Program-made: the position numbers and the translations under genes
Shown: positions 43,838 through 54,814 of the stretch, piece after piece
How positions within the stretch are numbered: position 1 is the first letter of the stretch
How the letters are laid out: each line of letters begins with the position of its first letter
The notes under the pieces: model-generated
The model's database searches: none
The model's input: only the letters and a program-made list of their open reading frames with translations
What the model was told of the DNA's origin: nothing
NCBI GenBank assembly: GCA_022315425.1
Contig: JAIUPT010000042.1
Location: 248,001-312,000, forward strand
Origin: Pseudevernia furfuracea
Taxonomy: Eukaryota > Ascomycota > Lecanoromycetes > Lecanorales > Parmeliaceae
Reading direction: 5' to 3'
DNA length: 64,000 nucleotides

Positions 43838-46442
43838 CTATCTCCCCTTCTTCTTGAACCTGAACTTCAGCTCATCTTCGCTGTCACTGTCCGAGTCCTG
43901 CACAGCAAAAGTCTTCTGCTTCTTAGCTGGTCCGCCATTGGCTTGGCTAGGAGCTGGCCGCTTCCCATTGACCGCTTGAGATCTACTACTGCCCTCATCA
44001 GTTTGCTGAGTCCGTTCCTGGCGCCTTGTAATATTCGGAGCATCAACGTCAATGGACTCAGGTAGATCTGCATCGATGGCGAGCTCAGAGGATACTTCGA
44101 CTGGCTCACTCTTCGCTGTACCGTACGGTTGGCTCTGTGACTGAGATTGCGTAGTGTGCTCCTTCTCCCTGCGCCCCTTCTTTGTCTTCTCGCTCTCCAC
44201 CCAGTGGCGTTCACCAATTCCATAGTCCTTCCTCTTTACTTCTTCCAAGGGTACTATGACACTCTGGCCACGCCTCGCTTGAGTACCTTCCCCTCGCCGC
44301 TGGAACTTCTTGAAGTTCTTTCTGCCATTCCAACGCTTATCCCATCGGCTGTCTGTGAGGCCATCATATTCTCTTGGACGTCTTCGTCCTGAGCTATCAG
44401 GGACTTCCATAGGCTCGACAACTGCAAGTTTTTTCATCTCTTCGACGCTCATACCATCTAGGGTGTCTCGAGGGTTCTCTTCATCTCGTCTGGCTGCCTC
44501 TTCTTTTTCTTCCTTTTCTCGTCGCTCACGCAGCGCGTCTTTGATACTGACCTCTTTAGGGGATTGCCGCGTCTTCTCCTTTTTGGTCTTCTTTAGGGAT
44601 GTCTCGACCGATGGCTCTCTCGAAACACCATTGCGCTGAGATGATTCAGCCTCCTCAATCCTTCGTCTTTTCATGGCCGTAGCAGCTGGCAAAAGGTTGT
44701 CCATCATCTCGTCTTCGTCAATTTCCTCTAGAGTTGACGCTGGTCGTTTTCTAGAATTTGTGGCCCCATCTACACCATTCTCTTGGTTTTGAGAATCAAT
44801 ATCGATGGCAGGGCCCTCAAAAGACGCACCATTGGAACAACGTTGTGACCTTCCACTCCGTGGTGCGCTCTCCATCTGTGAGTCAGCAGGAGCAGGTCGA
44901 CAGGATGTTGGCATTGGAGTCTCGTCGTCATCGTCAGCGCCGAATCCTTTGAAGCGGCTGGTAAAATTTCCTCGAACACGAGCTCGCCGGGGGACGGGCT
45001 TGGAGATCTCTGGCTGAGCAGATGTTTCCACTTGCATGACATTCTCTGCTGGTGCTGCTGGTATAATTGTTTCGTTGGTCCTCGGCGCCGACTCTTCATA
45101 GTCCACCTCCAATGGCCTTCTCAGGATGCTGGCATCATTTAGCAATATAGCCTCGATGAACTCGCTTTGTTCAATCAAGCGTTGGCCGAGAGCTAGTGAC
45201 ACTGTTGTATCCATTTGGGCTGCCCAATCTGCGAATTGCTCCTTCAGCCTGAACCGAACGACCACTACACCCTTGCCCTCGCTTCCATCTTCAAATTCTC
45301 CGAGGCCTTTTTCTCCGGCCACGCTCTTTACATGGCGTACAATTTCCTCAGCAGTAGACTTTCCGGGATCGGGAATGAACGATAGAGCTTTCCCGCCACC
45401 GTTTGCAATCGGAGCTTGTAGTGTTTCGAACTGAGTCGCGTCCAAAAACACAAAGGTATAGCCTTCGAATACATTTTCACGCTGCGTATTTGGTGCAAAG
45501 TCTTCGGATGGTCTTTCGCTAGGTTCCCTGCTCTTCGCTGGCAGATGCTCTAAAGCATTTGGCCAATTGGCGTTGAAGTCTTTCTCGAGCGGCGAAAGAC
45601 TCTCAAGTTCATCGAGGTTCTCTGGTGTTGTTGCGTAGACTAGAGCGTCGATGTATGTTTCCGTCACGATGTGTTTGCCATTGATGAGAGCCTGTAGGCC
45701 TTTGGCAGTATTTCGTTTGGCACTGACAACATGTGTGGTCATGCCGACGACGTAGGGTATGACGACTTTGATATCGAGGTCTTCAAGTCTGTTTCGATAA
45801 TTGGCTAACGGGTCCTTGCCGGCCTTCAACTCTTTTGAGCTCAGTGAGAATGTGAAAACGACCGGTTGCCATTTGATACTGGTGCCTCATCAGTCTCCCT
45901 CGCCTTTGGTAAGGGCTACTAGGCTTACCGAAAGATATGGCTAGACTTCCCCAACCGAAATGTGTGTTCACTGTCCTTCAATAACCGTTCATTTTCCTTG
46001 ATGCGGATGCCGTCCACCTCTGTACCAAACTTTGTGGCCTCATCTTTCAGTGCAATCTCTGATCGAGTATGTACAAGCGACTGCGGCAGTCAGAGGAAAG
46101 TTCCAGTAAATTGATGACGAGTGGAGCTTACTCCATCACCTGGCTTGACGGCGGATACAGTGAGGGTAAGGTGCTGCCGAGAGACGGTCTTTTCATCCTT
46201 GAGCTGGAAACTTTCTATGAGATGTGAGCGCTGGTCACCATAGACAGACGCAACCAGATGAAATATGTCTACATACTATTCTTTCCTCTAGACTGGTCCA
46301 GCGTTCTCCCGAACAGATACTTCTTCCCTGGGCGTAGCCATATTCTTTTGTCTATCATGGCTTGTTAGCTTGGGGTCTAACAGCGCTGCTGATGTTCAGA
46401 CCCACTGTCTAGAATGTTGGTGTCACACTCCAAGGTCCACAT
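43838..46442 (-). CDS. NBS1: Nibrin / NBS1, MRN-complex subunit
   Basis: Five exons close in frame to 795 residues: 46406-46442, 46277-46351, 46132-46214, 45929-46080 and 43838-45878. It is the third subunit of the Mre11-Rad50-Nbs1 complex that senses double-strand breaks and recruits Tel1/ATM. The N-terminal FHA domain is spread over the first four exons: WLRPGKKYLFGRT, KTVSRQHLTLTV and EATKFGTEVDG. BRCT segments follow (VVIPYVVGMTTHVVS, then FEGYTFVFLDATQFE). A disordered middle leads to the Mre11-binding motif RKNFKKFQRRG and an acidic-basic C-terminus SDSEDELKFRFKKKGR, matching the Tel1-binding motif. Identification rests on the whole ordered set of domains. The start was chosen at MWTLECDTNILDNKR, matching the usual FHA leader. 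Confidence 0.9.
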
Positions 46443-48037
46443 TGCGCTAAGGTAAGCTTTGGAGAGAGCACTCTACGCGGGATCAATCCTGACGCGTCTC
46501 GTCACCTGGATGGTGACAGTGAGTAATTTTGTTTCACTGGCCTTTCCATGAGCCTCATTAGTAACGCTAAGCGTCTCTCTCTATGAGGGTCTGTACTCGT
46601 ACTTCAAGTGAGTCGGTAGGAACAACAGACTCGAGAGAATGAGTAGCATAAGTGTTTACGGAAGTACCACTCTATAAATTTGAGATTCATGGGGTTTTAA
46701 ATCCGACGCTAACACAAAGCCCGAGACATCGCGCTAAGAATCTCGAGTCACGGACGGGAGGTGGCAAATTCTCCAGGAACGTTTGATTCCCGTGTCTTAC
46801 ATTCTACGCCTGAATAGCATCTTCTGTGTCTTACAGACAGTGGGGATATCAGTCCACGAGCCTTCGCAAGGGGTCACATGCATTGAAAGTTATGAAAGCA
46901 CTGGGAAAGCCCCACAGGATTCTCATTTGGACTATAAGAATGCATTGCTTAAGGCGGACGCTGTCACCTCGACTTCCGACTTCATAAAGCCAATAACGAA
47001 CTACAAATGACCATTATGATGTCCATCCACCTTGAATTGTTTGATGACCTAGAAGGATTTCTCGTTACCAGTTGTCTTCACTTAATAGAATTGGGAAAGC
47101 TACCCGAATAGTTACTAATTTGAATTCTACTGAAGTTGAGCCTTGAGGAGCTGAGCGGTATTTTCTCTCTTGAGTGAGACTTCGTGTAATTGCAACATTC
47201 TGAGAATGGCTGATCTTGATCTTGGATAGAGAAACATTGTTGGAAAATGGTGGTTGTTCTGGCAAACCCCATCGGACCCTCACTCGAACCGAGCAAGATG
47301 ATCATCGAGAATCTAGACAGCACCAACGTAGCCAATCTTCGGCTCATACTTTTTCCGTCACAGCAAAAGTCTGATGTTGAGGAGCCAGGCCTAAACATCA
47401 GCGCGAAACCCGCAGCAACGAGTTGGCAGAGGACTAAGCCGCTTGTATCTGAATGGCTCAGAATTCGCAAAGCAGACCAGTTAAAGGTTGGCAGAAGCCA
47501 GTCCGACACCTTGCTGCTGATCACTGCAGTATGTGGCAAACATGAAGCATCTGCGGGCAACTTTTCTCAGGTGGGATGCATACCGATGCACAAAAACTCC
47601 AGTAGCCTCAATCATGTCCCGCAGGGTCTGGCTGTACGTATTGGATCTCTGGAACCCAAATGCAGAGGTAAAGCGCAAGGTTAGCACGCTTCGGTCCTCC
47701 CCAACATATAGAGCTCTACGGAGCCATGACCTAGACTTAGGTCACAAGAGCAGTCAGCCGATCTCCATCGGTATGTGGTCGGGATATCGCGCCACTGCCG
47801 CCATGCAGCATATTCACTAAGTGTCGTCCCAGGCCTCCGGGTCTTCATGCGCGCGCAAACATTGGTGAATCGCATCCTCTAGATCTATGTATCTCTTCTT
47901 CTTGTTCGAATACGGCCACAATCATGCCTAGGCTTGATGAGCGATTGCTTGACCTCCCTGAGCTATATTGAAGCTTGAAGGTTTTACTGCCTTTGTCAAT
48001 CGTATGAAGAGTCTTTCTACCGTTAGGCTTACATGAC
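46443..48037. other. Promoter of NBS1 and gene-poor region
   Basis: 1.6 kb. ACGCGT, an MluI cell-cycle box as used by MBF, lies at 46492-46497, 50 bp from the NBS1 start; however, the hexamer also occurs elsewhere by chance in this window. Overlapping open frames at 47065-47690 on both strands lack motifs and I cannot choose one. Confidence 0.4.
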
Positions 48038-48728
48038 ATGCGAGACCGCCTTCACGCAATGCTTATCCTCCTCCTCTTCCAGTCACTCACTTTCATTCAA
48101 TTGTTATGTTTTAGCGTTGCAACAGTACATTCTCTAAATATGGGCTCGTTGACACAACCCGCTATAGCAGCAACACCGTCCTTGCAGCTCAGCCGTAACC
48201 TTACACTGCCGCCATGCCCGGCAGCTACAACGTGAGTCAATTCGAGTTGGAAGAATCCGAGGGTCGCGAATTGAACTGAAATAAACATTACCTAGACTCG
48301 GCAACACCTCCAACGACTTACTACCCCCTAACTACCTCATCCCCAACACCAACCCTCTCATAATTCTCCAAATCAACCCCACCCGCCATTACCCTCTCGA
48401 CTACCACAAATTGACTTACCTAATTGTGCATGGACTTGACTCTCTTGTTCAGTACACGATCCAATCCCGTGGAGACAGCCCTTTACCTGAACACGGTATG
48501 GTCTTCAGCCGGGACAATGCCGTTATTGCAGCGAGGAGCCATCTCCCCGGCACGCTGAATCTGACGTATGGAACAATGGCGACGCTGCTGAGAGGGATAT
48601 GGGAGATTACGACGCTCCATGGTTCTTGTGAACTGGATATGGAGGTGTATATCGGCGGCCAGGATCCTGCGCATTATCGAGGACATCTAGCGCTGTATTC
48701 GATGGAAGGTTCAAGGAAGACAGAATGA
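48038..48728 (+). CDS. Secreted protein of unknown function
   Basis: Two exons, 48038-48231 and 48296-48728, close in frame to 208 residues. The N-terminus is a strong signal peptide (MLILLLFQSLTFIQLLCF...ATVHS), with either ATG 48038 or 48059 as start. The mature part carries N-glycosylation sites (SRNLTL, GNTSND, TLNLTYG) and two Cys flanking, in PPCPAA and HGSCELD, which may pair. Segments DYHKLTYLIVHGLDSL and GIWEITTLHGSCELDMEVYI look like beta strands. I do not recognise the family; the even spacing of hydrophobic strands suggests a globular secreted domain. Confidence 0.68.
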
Positions 48729-50004
48729 TGAGGGAAGCTTTGGCACAAAGTGCTACCGCTTTTTAAAAGAGGCGACGGCGATGGAGGAAGGAGGATGAAA
48801 CGGAGCAGGGCCTAGTGAACAGATGTTCCTTCTTTGCTAACTTTAAGAGGATCAACACGAGTCAATGGCAGCTATACGTGCTGGATCGAAGACAGTATTA
48901 TACGGGAGATACAACATCGAGCGGATTACTGAGTACCTGATGGATGAGCCTCAATAGGATACTTGTGTAAATAAGCTTCCCTCATATACGTAGATGAGAA
49001 AAGGGATTCCATTAGTGGGACACCATGAATACATCCTAGACATTCGTCACTTTAACATAGGTGGTGTGCACTGGCACGTGACTGGGCAGAATAATTATCG
49101 CCGCTAGTTCCCCCGCAAACGCCAATGCCCCACCGACTCTCTTGAAACCGTTATATCCCATCGAACAGCCTTTTCCCTTCGACTCCACTCTAAATAATGC
49201 ACTCTCTCTCACTGAGTCAAAAGATACACCATTAATCACATGCAAAAGAAGACATGGCAGATGAAAACATCGCTCTCTCACTGTCGACGAGACGCCTCTC
49301 TTCTCCAGTCGAGCGTCAAGAATCCCTCGAAAATAACACCTTCAAAATCCTCCTTGGTCATGGCCGGGGTTGTGCCACGTGGTTTGCGGAACATTGCTCA
49401 TCAATCGGAAAAGGGTGAGTTCGATGTCTCGAGGTTGAAGGGACAGCCAATATTTCTTTTATTGAGGTACATGTCTTATCTTTACTCTGGTGGCATCGGT
49501 GCTGAATGGTGGTTCGATCTGGTGTGGATATTGCAATTTGCCGATGGCCTTGGCGAGCTTGGCACTTGGAGCTTCCGCCAGGGAGACGCTAGAATCGGAT
49601 CGGCTACAGCCGTTTTACACACCTTTCCTTTCCTCCTTCACATTTTTAGCGTTTAAATTTCCTTGCTGCTGTTGACCTTCTTTTTACTTTATTTCCGTCT
49701 TATACATACGCTCAGATATCTAGCTTGACGTGCCCCGGCTAGAGCAGCGCCTAGGCAAAGTCGAAAGGCAACCCGTTAAAGATGGATTATGACTGGTAGG
49801 TAACCGCTGGAAATTTGTACACCACGGTACAAAGCAACCATGACAATGTCTACATGTGAGCGGTAGGAAACCCGTTGGATTGGGATTATCATGGTACTCG
49901 CAAGCTGTTAGGTGACAATGTCCAGAAAAAGCAGCGCATGCAATGTTCGTAATGAAATGGTCAAATCGCCGGGGTCCTGCCCCTCCTCCGATGCCCCTCG
50001 CCGC
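48729..50004. other. Intergenic, no gene seen
   Basis: 1.3 kb between the secreted gene and the metalloprotease-like gene. Frames at 49240-49656 are open but motif-free. Confidence 0.45.
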
Positions 50005-51097
50005 TCACTCTGCCGCCTCGGCAACAAGACCTGGCTCGAATGGGAGCATGTAAACAGCAGATTGAGGGTCGGTAAGAATGGTTGTAGGCTTTTCGCTGGC
50101 TTCCATAAGAGCTTCCACCTCTTTCCAATTGAATGGATTTACGCCAGCGTCATAGTTCACAATGAGAATCAGCAGCTGCGCAAAAAGGCATTTTGGGCCG
50201 AACTCACCATAGCGGCAAATCTTATCGACCGTGTCCTGTGAGATATGGCGGAGTTCATCGTTCTCGTCAACCAGGTGAAGCTCGCCAGACTAGTTTTAAT
50301 GTCAGCTCATACCTTTCGCCTCCTGCCAAAAGACGCATATATGGACACACCTGCTCATCACCTTCAGCAGGGTTGCGTATAGACATCCTAATACCGCCGA
50401 ATATCAGACATTCCAAATAAGTACCAGCGTCACCTTTGCTACGTCGCGAAGTATCGCTGGCTGCCATACTTTCCGGAGTGCGCCTTTCACCCATGGCGAG
50501 GAAGGTAACAAATATGTGAGCTAGTTCGTGCACCAGTACGCTGGCAAAAGTCACCACGAATCTCCGGTATCGCTGGTGCGCCTTGGAATTCGGATTGGAG
50601 AATGCCTTTGCGTTCCTCCCTGCGGCGCACAGGTCGTCGAATCTCTACAATGAAGTCAGCTTCTGAATTATAGTCGTGGTAGTACAGAGCCAGGATAGGC
50701 TTACATGTCCATTAATCGCGATAGCATGTTCGCGGGTTTCGAAATCTCCGTCCCACATTTTTCTCCAAGTACACCCCAAATGATCCGGATTGATAAAGGT
50801 ATGGTCATGAATCATCGGCGGCTACCTGTCAATTATTCGTCGAAGGTAAGCCATAGCGACTTCCTCCATTCCCCTTGGTTTATACCAGGTACTCGATTGC
50901 GTCTCTTCCTCGAAGCGCTCGCCAAACTCGATCAAACTCGATAGACCTCTCTTGCTCGCAATGATTCGCCGGGCCAAGTTGACGCATACCGCCATCTGAG
51001 TGGCTATGTACCCATTGGATGAGTAGATACAAACTAACTTTCCAGACTTATTTCGATGTATGACAGTGAGGTCGAGAGTGTCCCACGGAGAAGCCAT
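50005..51097 (-). CDS. HExxH metalloprotease-like protein
   Basis: Four exons close in frame to 302 residues: 50826-51097, 50705-50762, 50351-50644 and 50005-50289. The zinc-binding signature is in ASVLVHELAHIFVTFLA, an HExxH helix preceded by hydrophobic residues as in true zincins. A downstream Glu that could be the third ligand exists in GDAGTYLECLIFGG, where a short E-x-x helix follows a Gly-rich loop. No signal peptide is seen. The last exon reads without intron to a stop, ending FEPGLVAEAAE. Substrate and family are unknown; similar intracellular HExxH proteins are frequent in Pezizomycotina. Confidence 0.72.
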
Positions 51098-52253
51098 GTT
51101 GAACTTGAAGTGTTCAAGAATGTCGAGGGAACTTGGGTATGAAAAAGAAAGGAAGATTGGGAAGAAGGCCGAGGATATGGAACTTTTATACTCGAGACGA
51201 GGCTTGGCGGAATGGGCACTGAAGCATTGCGCCCGTCAGTGGGCGAAACACTTCATGGTCTCAGGATCGGAAGTCGAGCTTAAGGGCCTCTCCTCAAACT
51301 TCAATCGGGCAAACCAGGGTCCTAGCGTGCAACAGAAGAATGCATCAGGCTCTGGCGGTGGGGAGAAAAGGGCGGTTCCCTTGTAGGAAACTCGTTTGGT
51401 ATTGCATCTGTGGCAGGCTGATTACCTGGTCAGGGCGGAGGCCTGGCCAAGGAGGCACCGCTGCTTCAATTGTGTCCCTGGGTCATTTGACATTACGGGT
51501 GTACATTTGTTGGGGAAGATGCCATGACAAAATGATGTTCCATGGTTGGACCTGGATGACAAAGCCTGTCGTCTTTGTCAGCGTTACCCTCACAATGGTA
51601 TTGATACGCTGGCGGTGTAGTGTGGAGGACATAATCTTGGACCTGCCTTGCCGTTTGCAGAAGGCATGCCACATGAAGCCGAAAGCGCTTTTTTTAGCGT
51701 GGCAAATGCTACTGGATGTGGGGTCAAGGATTGAAATGTGCAATGGTACGAAGGCGAAACATATCAGGACAGACTGACCAGTGAGGACCGTGAGAGCACA
51801 TTTCAAACCTGCCCGGGGTGGTAGCACCCTGGCTGGCCTGAGCAATTGCAATGACAAATGAAACAAGGAGCTTCAGAAGTGTCAGTCATGTTTAAAGCGT
51901 GCATCAGGCGCTTAGGCTTAGGATTCGCCTGGTCTCGGGCGACGCCTGGCGGGTAATGACTCAGGAGGTAGGAGGTTGGAGGTAGGAGTCACAGGTGTGC
52001 TGCAGCTCCATGAAATCTCGGTATCAAATTAAGTTATTCATGACCTTTTTGGGTGTTTCGAATGATTCTGAAGCCCCATGATGACAAAAGGCTGAAGCGA
52101 GGGCGGAATGAGCAGAAGTACTCTACCAAGCATTGGATTGGTGGAAAAGTTGAAGTTGAAGAAAATCATATGCGGGCAGCCGGTTGGTTACACTCACTAC
52201 ACCTTACACACCCTCACCAGACGAGAACCTCACCTCACTTACACAAAATCAGA
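51098..52253. other. Intergenic, no gene seen
   Basis: 1.15 kb between divergent genes. Purine-rich GGAGGTAGGAGGTTGGAGG sequence lies at 51963-51986. The open frame 51340-51777 shows no motif. Confidence 0.45.
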
Positions 52254-53422
52254 ATGCATTTCAAGCCCAGCCAAGTGCCTGGATTCGGTGATCTTACAAA
52301 TGTCAGCGTCGAAAAGTTACAGGATTTGAAGACAGTCTTTCAGCATGTTCTGGCCATGTCCATTGCTCGAGATACCTATGCCCAGATCATCGACGGAACG
52401 CCCACGCGTACTCCTTTCTCCGATGAGATGAAAAAGATTAACTCCACCTTCTACAAGACAATCATCGACAGCGACAAAACAAAGCCCACCGATAAAGCAA
52501 TGCAAAAGTACGAAGAGGTTCAACCAAAGATTGAACCTCAAGATCTAGTGATTGACTTAAAGGTAAACAACACGTCTTGGATAATCATTCACCTTGCTAA
52601 AACTAATTCGACGCAGGTGGCTCAGAACTACCAAGATGCACCGCCGGGTAGCCGTGAAAACCACTTACGCCTTCTGGAAATAGCAGCAGCTTCAGTGCAT
52701 TCGCTAGCGGTAATGATCTATGCATCCAAGCATGAAGAGATGGATGTGAACCCCCCAGAGCCGCCAGGAGGGCATCTCCGTCAATTTCACGACACTGATG
52801 GTTACTATGTCAATTTCTACCATACAAAATACAAAAGATTTCAAGATTTTCCGTTCGGTCTTCTGAACGTCGTCGGATATTGGGCTGAGACCGAGCTTTT
52901 TGGCGGTGTCGTGTTGTTCGAGCATAGCGAAGGAGGCTCGGGGGTACTTTGCTCCCGCTGGTTTCTGGCAAAGCCTTTACTAACGGACACCAGATCACTG
53001 ACGCTTTCCTTCATCCTCAAAGAGCATCTCATGCTTTCCAGATCTCCGATCAACAGCTACAAGACTTCGCGGACTTAAGCAGGGCGAGCGACGCAGATGG
53101 AAGTGTCGGCGCAGATACCCTTCTTCCGTTCGCCAAAGAGCCAAATGCCCGCGTCGAGCCTACCTTTGTCAGGGTGGGAGAAGCGCCACTTCGTATCTAC
53201 AAGAACGAGTACGACAAATCACCCGTTTGTTTCATTCCAAATCTACCAAGTTGCGTGATCACGGAAGATGACCCAAGGGCTGCGTCCTGGAAGGAGTGCA
53301 TGAAATTTATAGAAGAGAATTGCAGGGACGAATCATGGGTTTCATGCTTAAGCGCCGAGGAAGCCTTGTCGTCGTCGTCTAAAGATGGTCCATCATCCCC
53401 AGCGAACAAAGAGGACCAATGA
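52254..53422 (+). CDS. Hypothetical protein, fungal-specific
   Basis: Three exons close in frame to 354 residues: 52254-52562, 52617-52943 and 52994-53422. The start MHFKPSQVPGFGDLTNVS is preferred to frames upstream. The first exon is helical (VEKLQDLKTVFQHVLAMS). The middle carries conserved-looking strands (DGYYVNFYHTKYKRFQDFP, VVGYWAETELFGGVVLFEH). The last exon reads ITDAFLHPQRASHAFQIS, and ends in a Ser-rich acidic tail. The first intron is 54 nt, free of stops in frame, so its retention would insert 18 residues. I do not recognise the domain. Confidence 0.62.
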
Positions 53423-54814
53423 TTCCCTACAAGACATAGCTGCGGATAGCTGGAATACCGCTGTCTGCTCCGTTCATGTCTCGTCGAATACTTACTGGTC
53501 AAGTTCTAGGTCTACCCGTGCTCGGTACATGCGGTCACCTTGGCTCACCAAGGTTCTAGGGTGAAGTTCTGGAGAACCAGCCGCTGATGAACTATTGCTC
53601 TAGATAGAGAAACATTCTCTCCCCCTTTACCTTCTGGTGAACGAACACTCCCTAACTCGCACTCCCAACGTTCTTCGATCAAGTCTGAAAACGAACCCAG
53701 GGATGTCCAGTCACCCGTTCCTTTCCTCCCACCTGTACTAGATCCCTAATTGCATTTGCGTCACACGCCCTTGCCTTTTACGCCCAGCCGTCCGTCCCCA
53801 TGTGCCCCTTGGCACTCATCTACTAGCGCAGCTAGAACCTCAAGCATCATCTATCTATGTGTTCCTTTCGATGACGGCCGATTAATCCACCCGGGGAATG
53901 CTGCGTATTGAACCATGTTGGCAACCCACTTCGTCGCAATCCCGCCGGCCTCGAGGTCCGTATACGTCCAGGATCACCCGGGGAAGTTAAGTAAGTACAT
54001 GGGAAGGACAGTGTTTTTATTTTATTTTTATATATATATATATTTTTAGTACCCCTAACAGTGTTCCTTAAAGAGTATAATTCGAAGAGTACCTTACCCC
54101 CCAAAGAGTGCCCCCCGAATAATACCCCTAAAAAGTATCCGTTAAAAAGACTTTTATTTATTTGGTTTTGGTTTTGTCGTACTGTCTACGGAGTACATTC
54201 TCAAAGGTGCCCCGGATGGTGGCCACGATTCTTGACGCCTGTGAAGCCCTCTGCGGGATAACTCGTAATCAATCAACCAATCAGCATCTCTAAGCGCAGT
54301 TTCCGGGACCTCGCTACATGTAAAGAAGCTGCATATGCAATGCATCATCATCATTCCCTACCTTATCTTAGCTTTTCTATCCATGGACATCCAATTAAAT
54401 GAAGTGTGGCTCCTGCGGTCAGCAGAATTTATGTTCTCATTCGTGGATAATCCTTCGCTTAAAACATGCACGCGCTAGAAGGTATCCTTTTATGTACGTG
54501 CATACACCCACATTACCCTTTGCCCCGCTTGGTGCCAAAACACAACCTTGCATCACAGACTGCCGAGATTTAACCCCATAGGCAGCGTAGGAGAACCCCG
54601 ACCTTCCTCCGCCATGAGCTTTCGTCTTCTCCCTGTCGACAGGCACACAAAACACCTCGCATACATCTATCTAGAGCGAACTCCAAAGGGTAACATACGG
54701 ATCAAACAGTGTCAGAACAATTTGAACTACAGCACCAACGTACTTCCACCTGCGTGGGTGGGGCGAGACAGGGCCCTGCCGCAGTGTACAACGTGAACCT
54801 GTCTACATGAAGCT
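53423..54814. other. Repeat-relic intergenic region
   Basis: 1.4 kb with an A/T run (TTTTATTTTTATATATATATATATTTTT, 54015-54048), degenerate AAAGAGTA / AAAAAGTA repeats at 54060-54150 and the LINE-like tail listed next. No gene is supported. Confidence 0.5.
54244..54283 (+). mobile_element. Possible LINE-like 3' tail (second copy)
   Basis: GCCCTCTGCGGGATAACTCGTA followed by AATCAATCAACCAATC. It matches the block at 33517-33588, with the simple repeat directly attached. Only the end of an element is present. Confidence 0.45.

Noticed and set aside
47065..47690. Overlapping plus and minus frames of 140-160 codons
   Set aside because: Neither carries a motif, signal or splice partner; no basis for choosing one.
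51340..51777. 145-codon plus frame
   Set aside because: Composition is Trp/Cys/Met-rich and unlike real proteins; no homology recognised.
53950..54000. Sequence resembling part of 5S rRNA (GAAGTTAAGTAAG)
   Set aside because: Only about 15 bases look similar; the flanks do not pair as a 5S fold.
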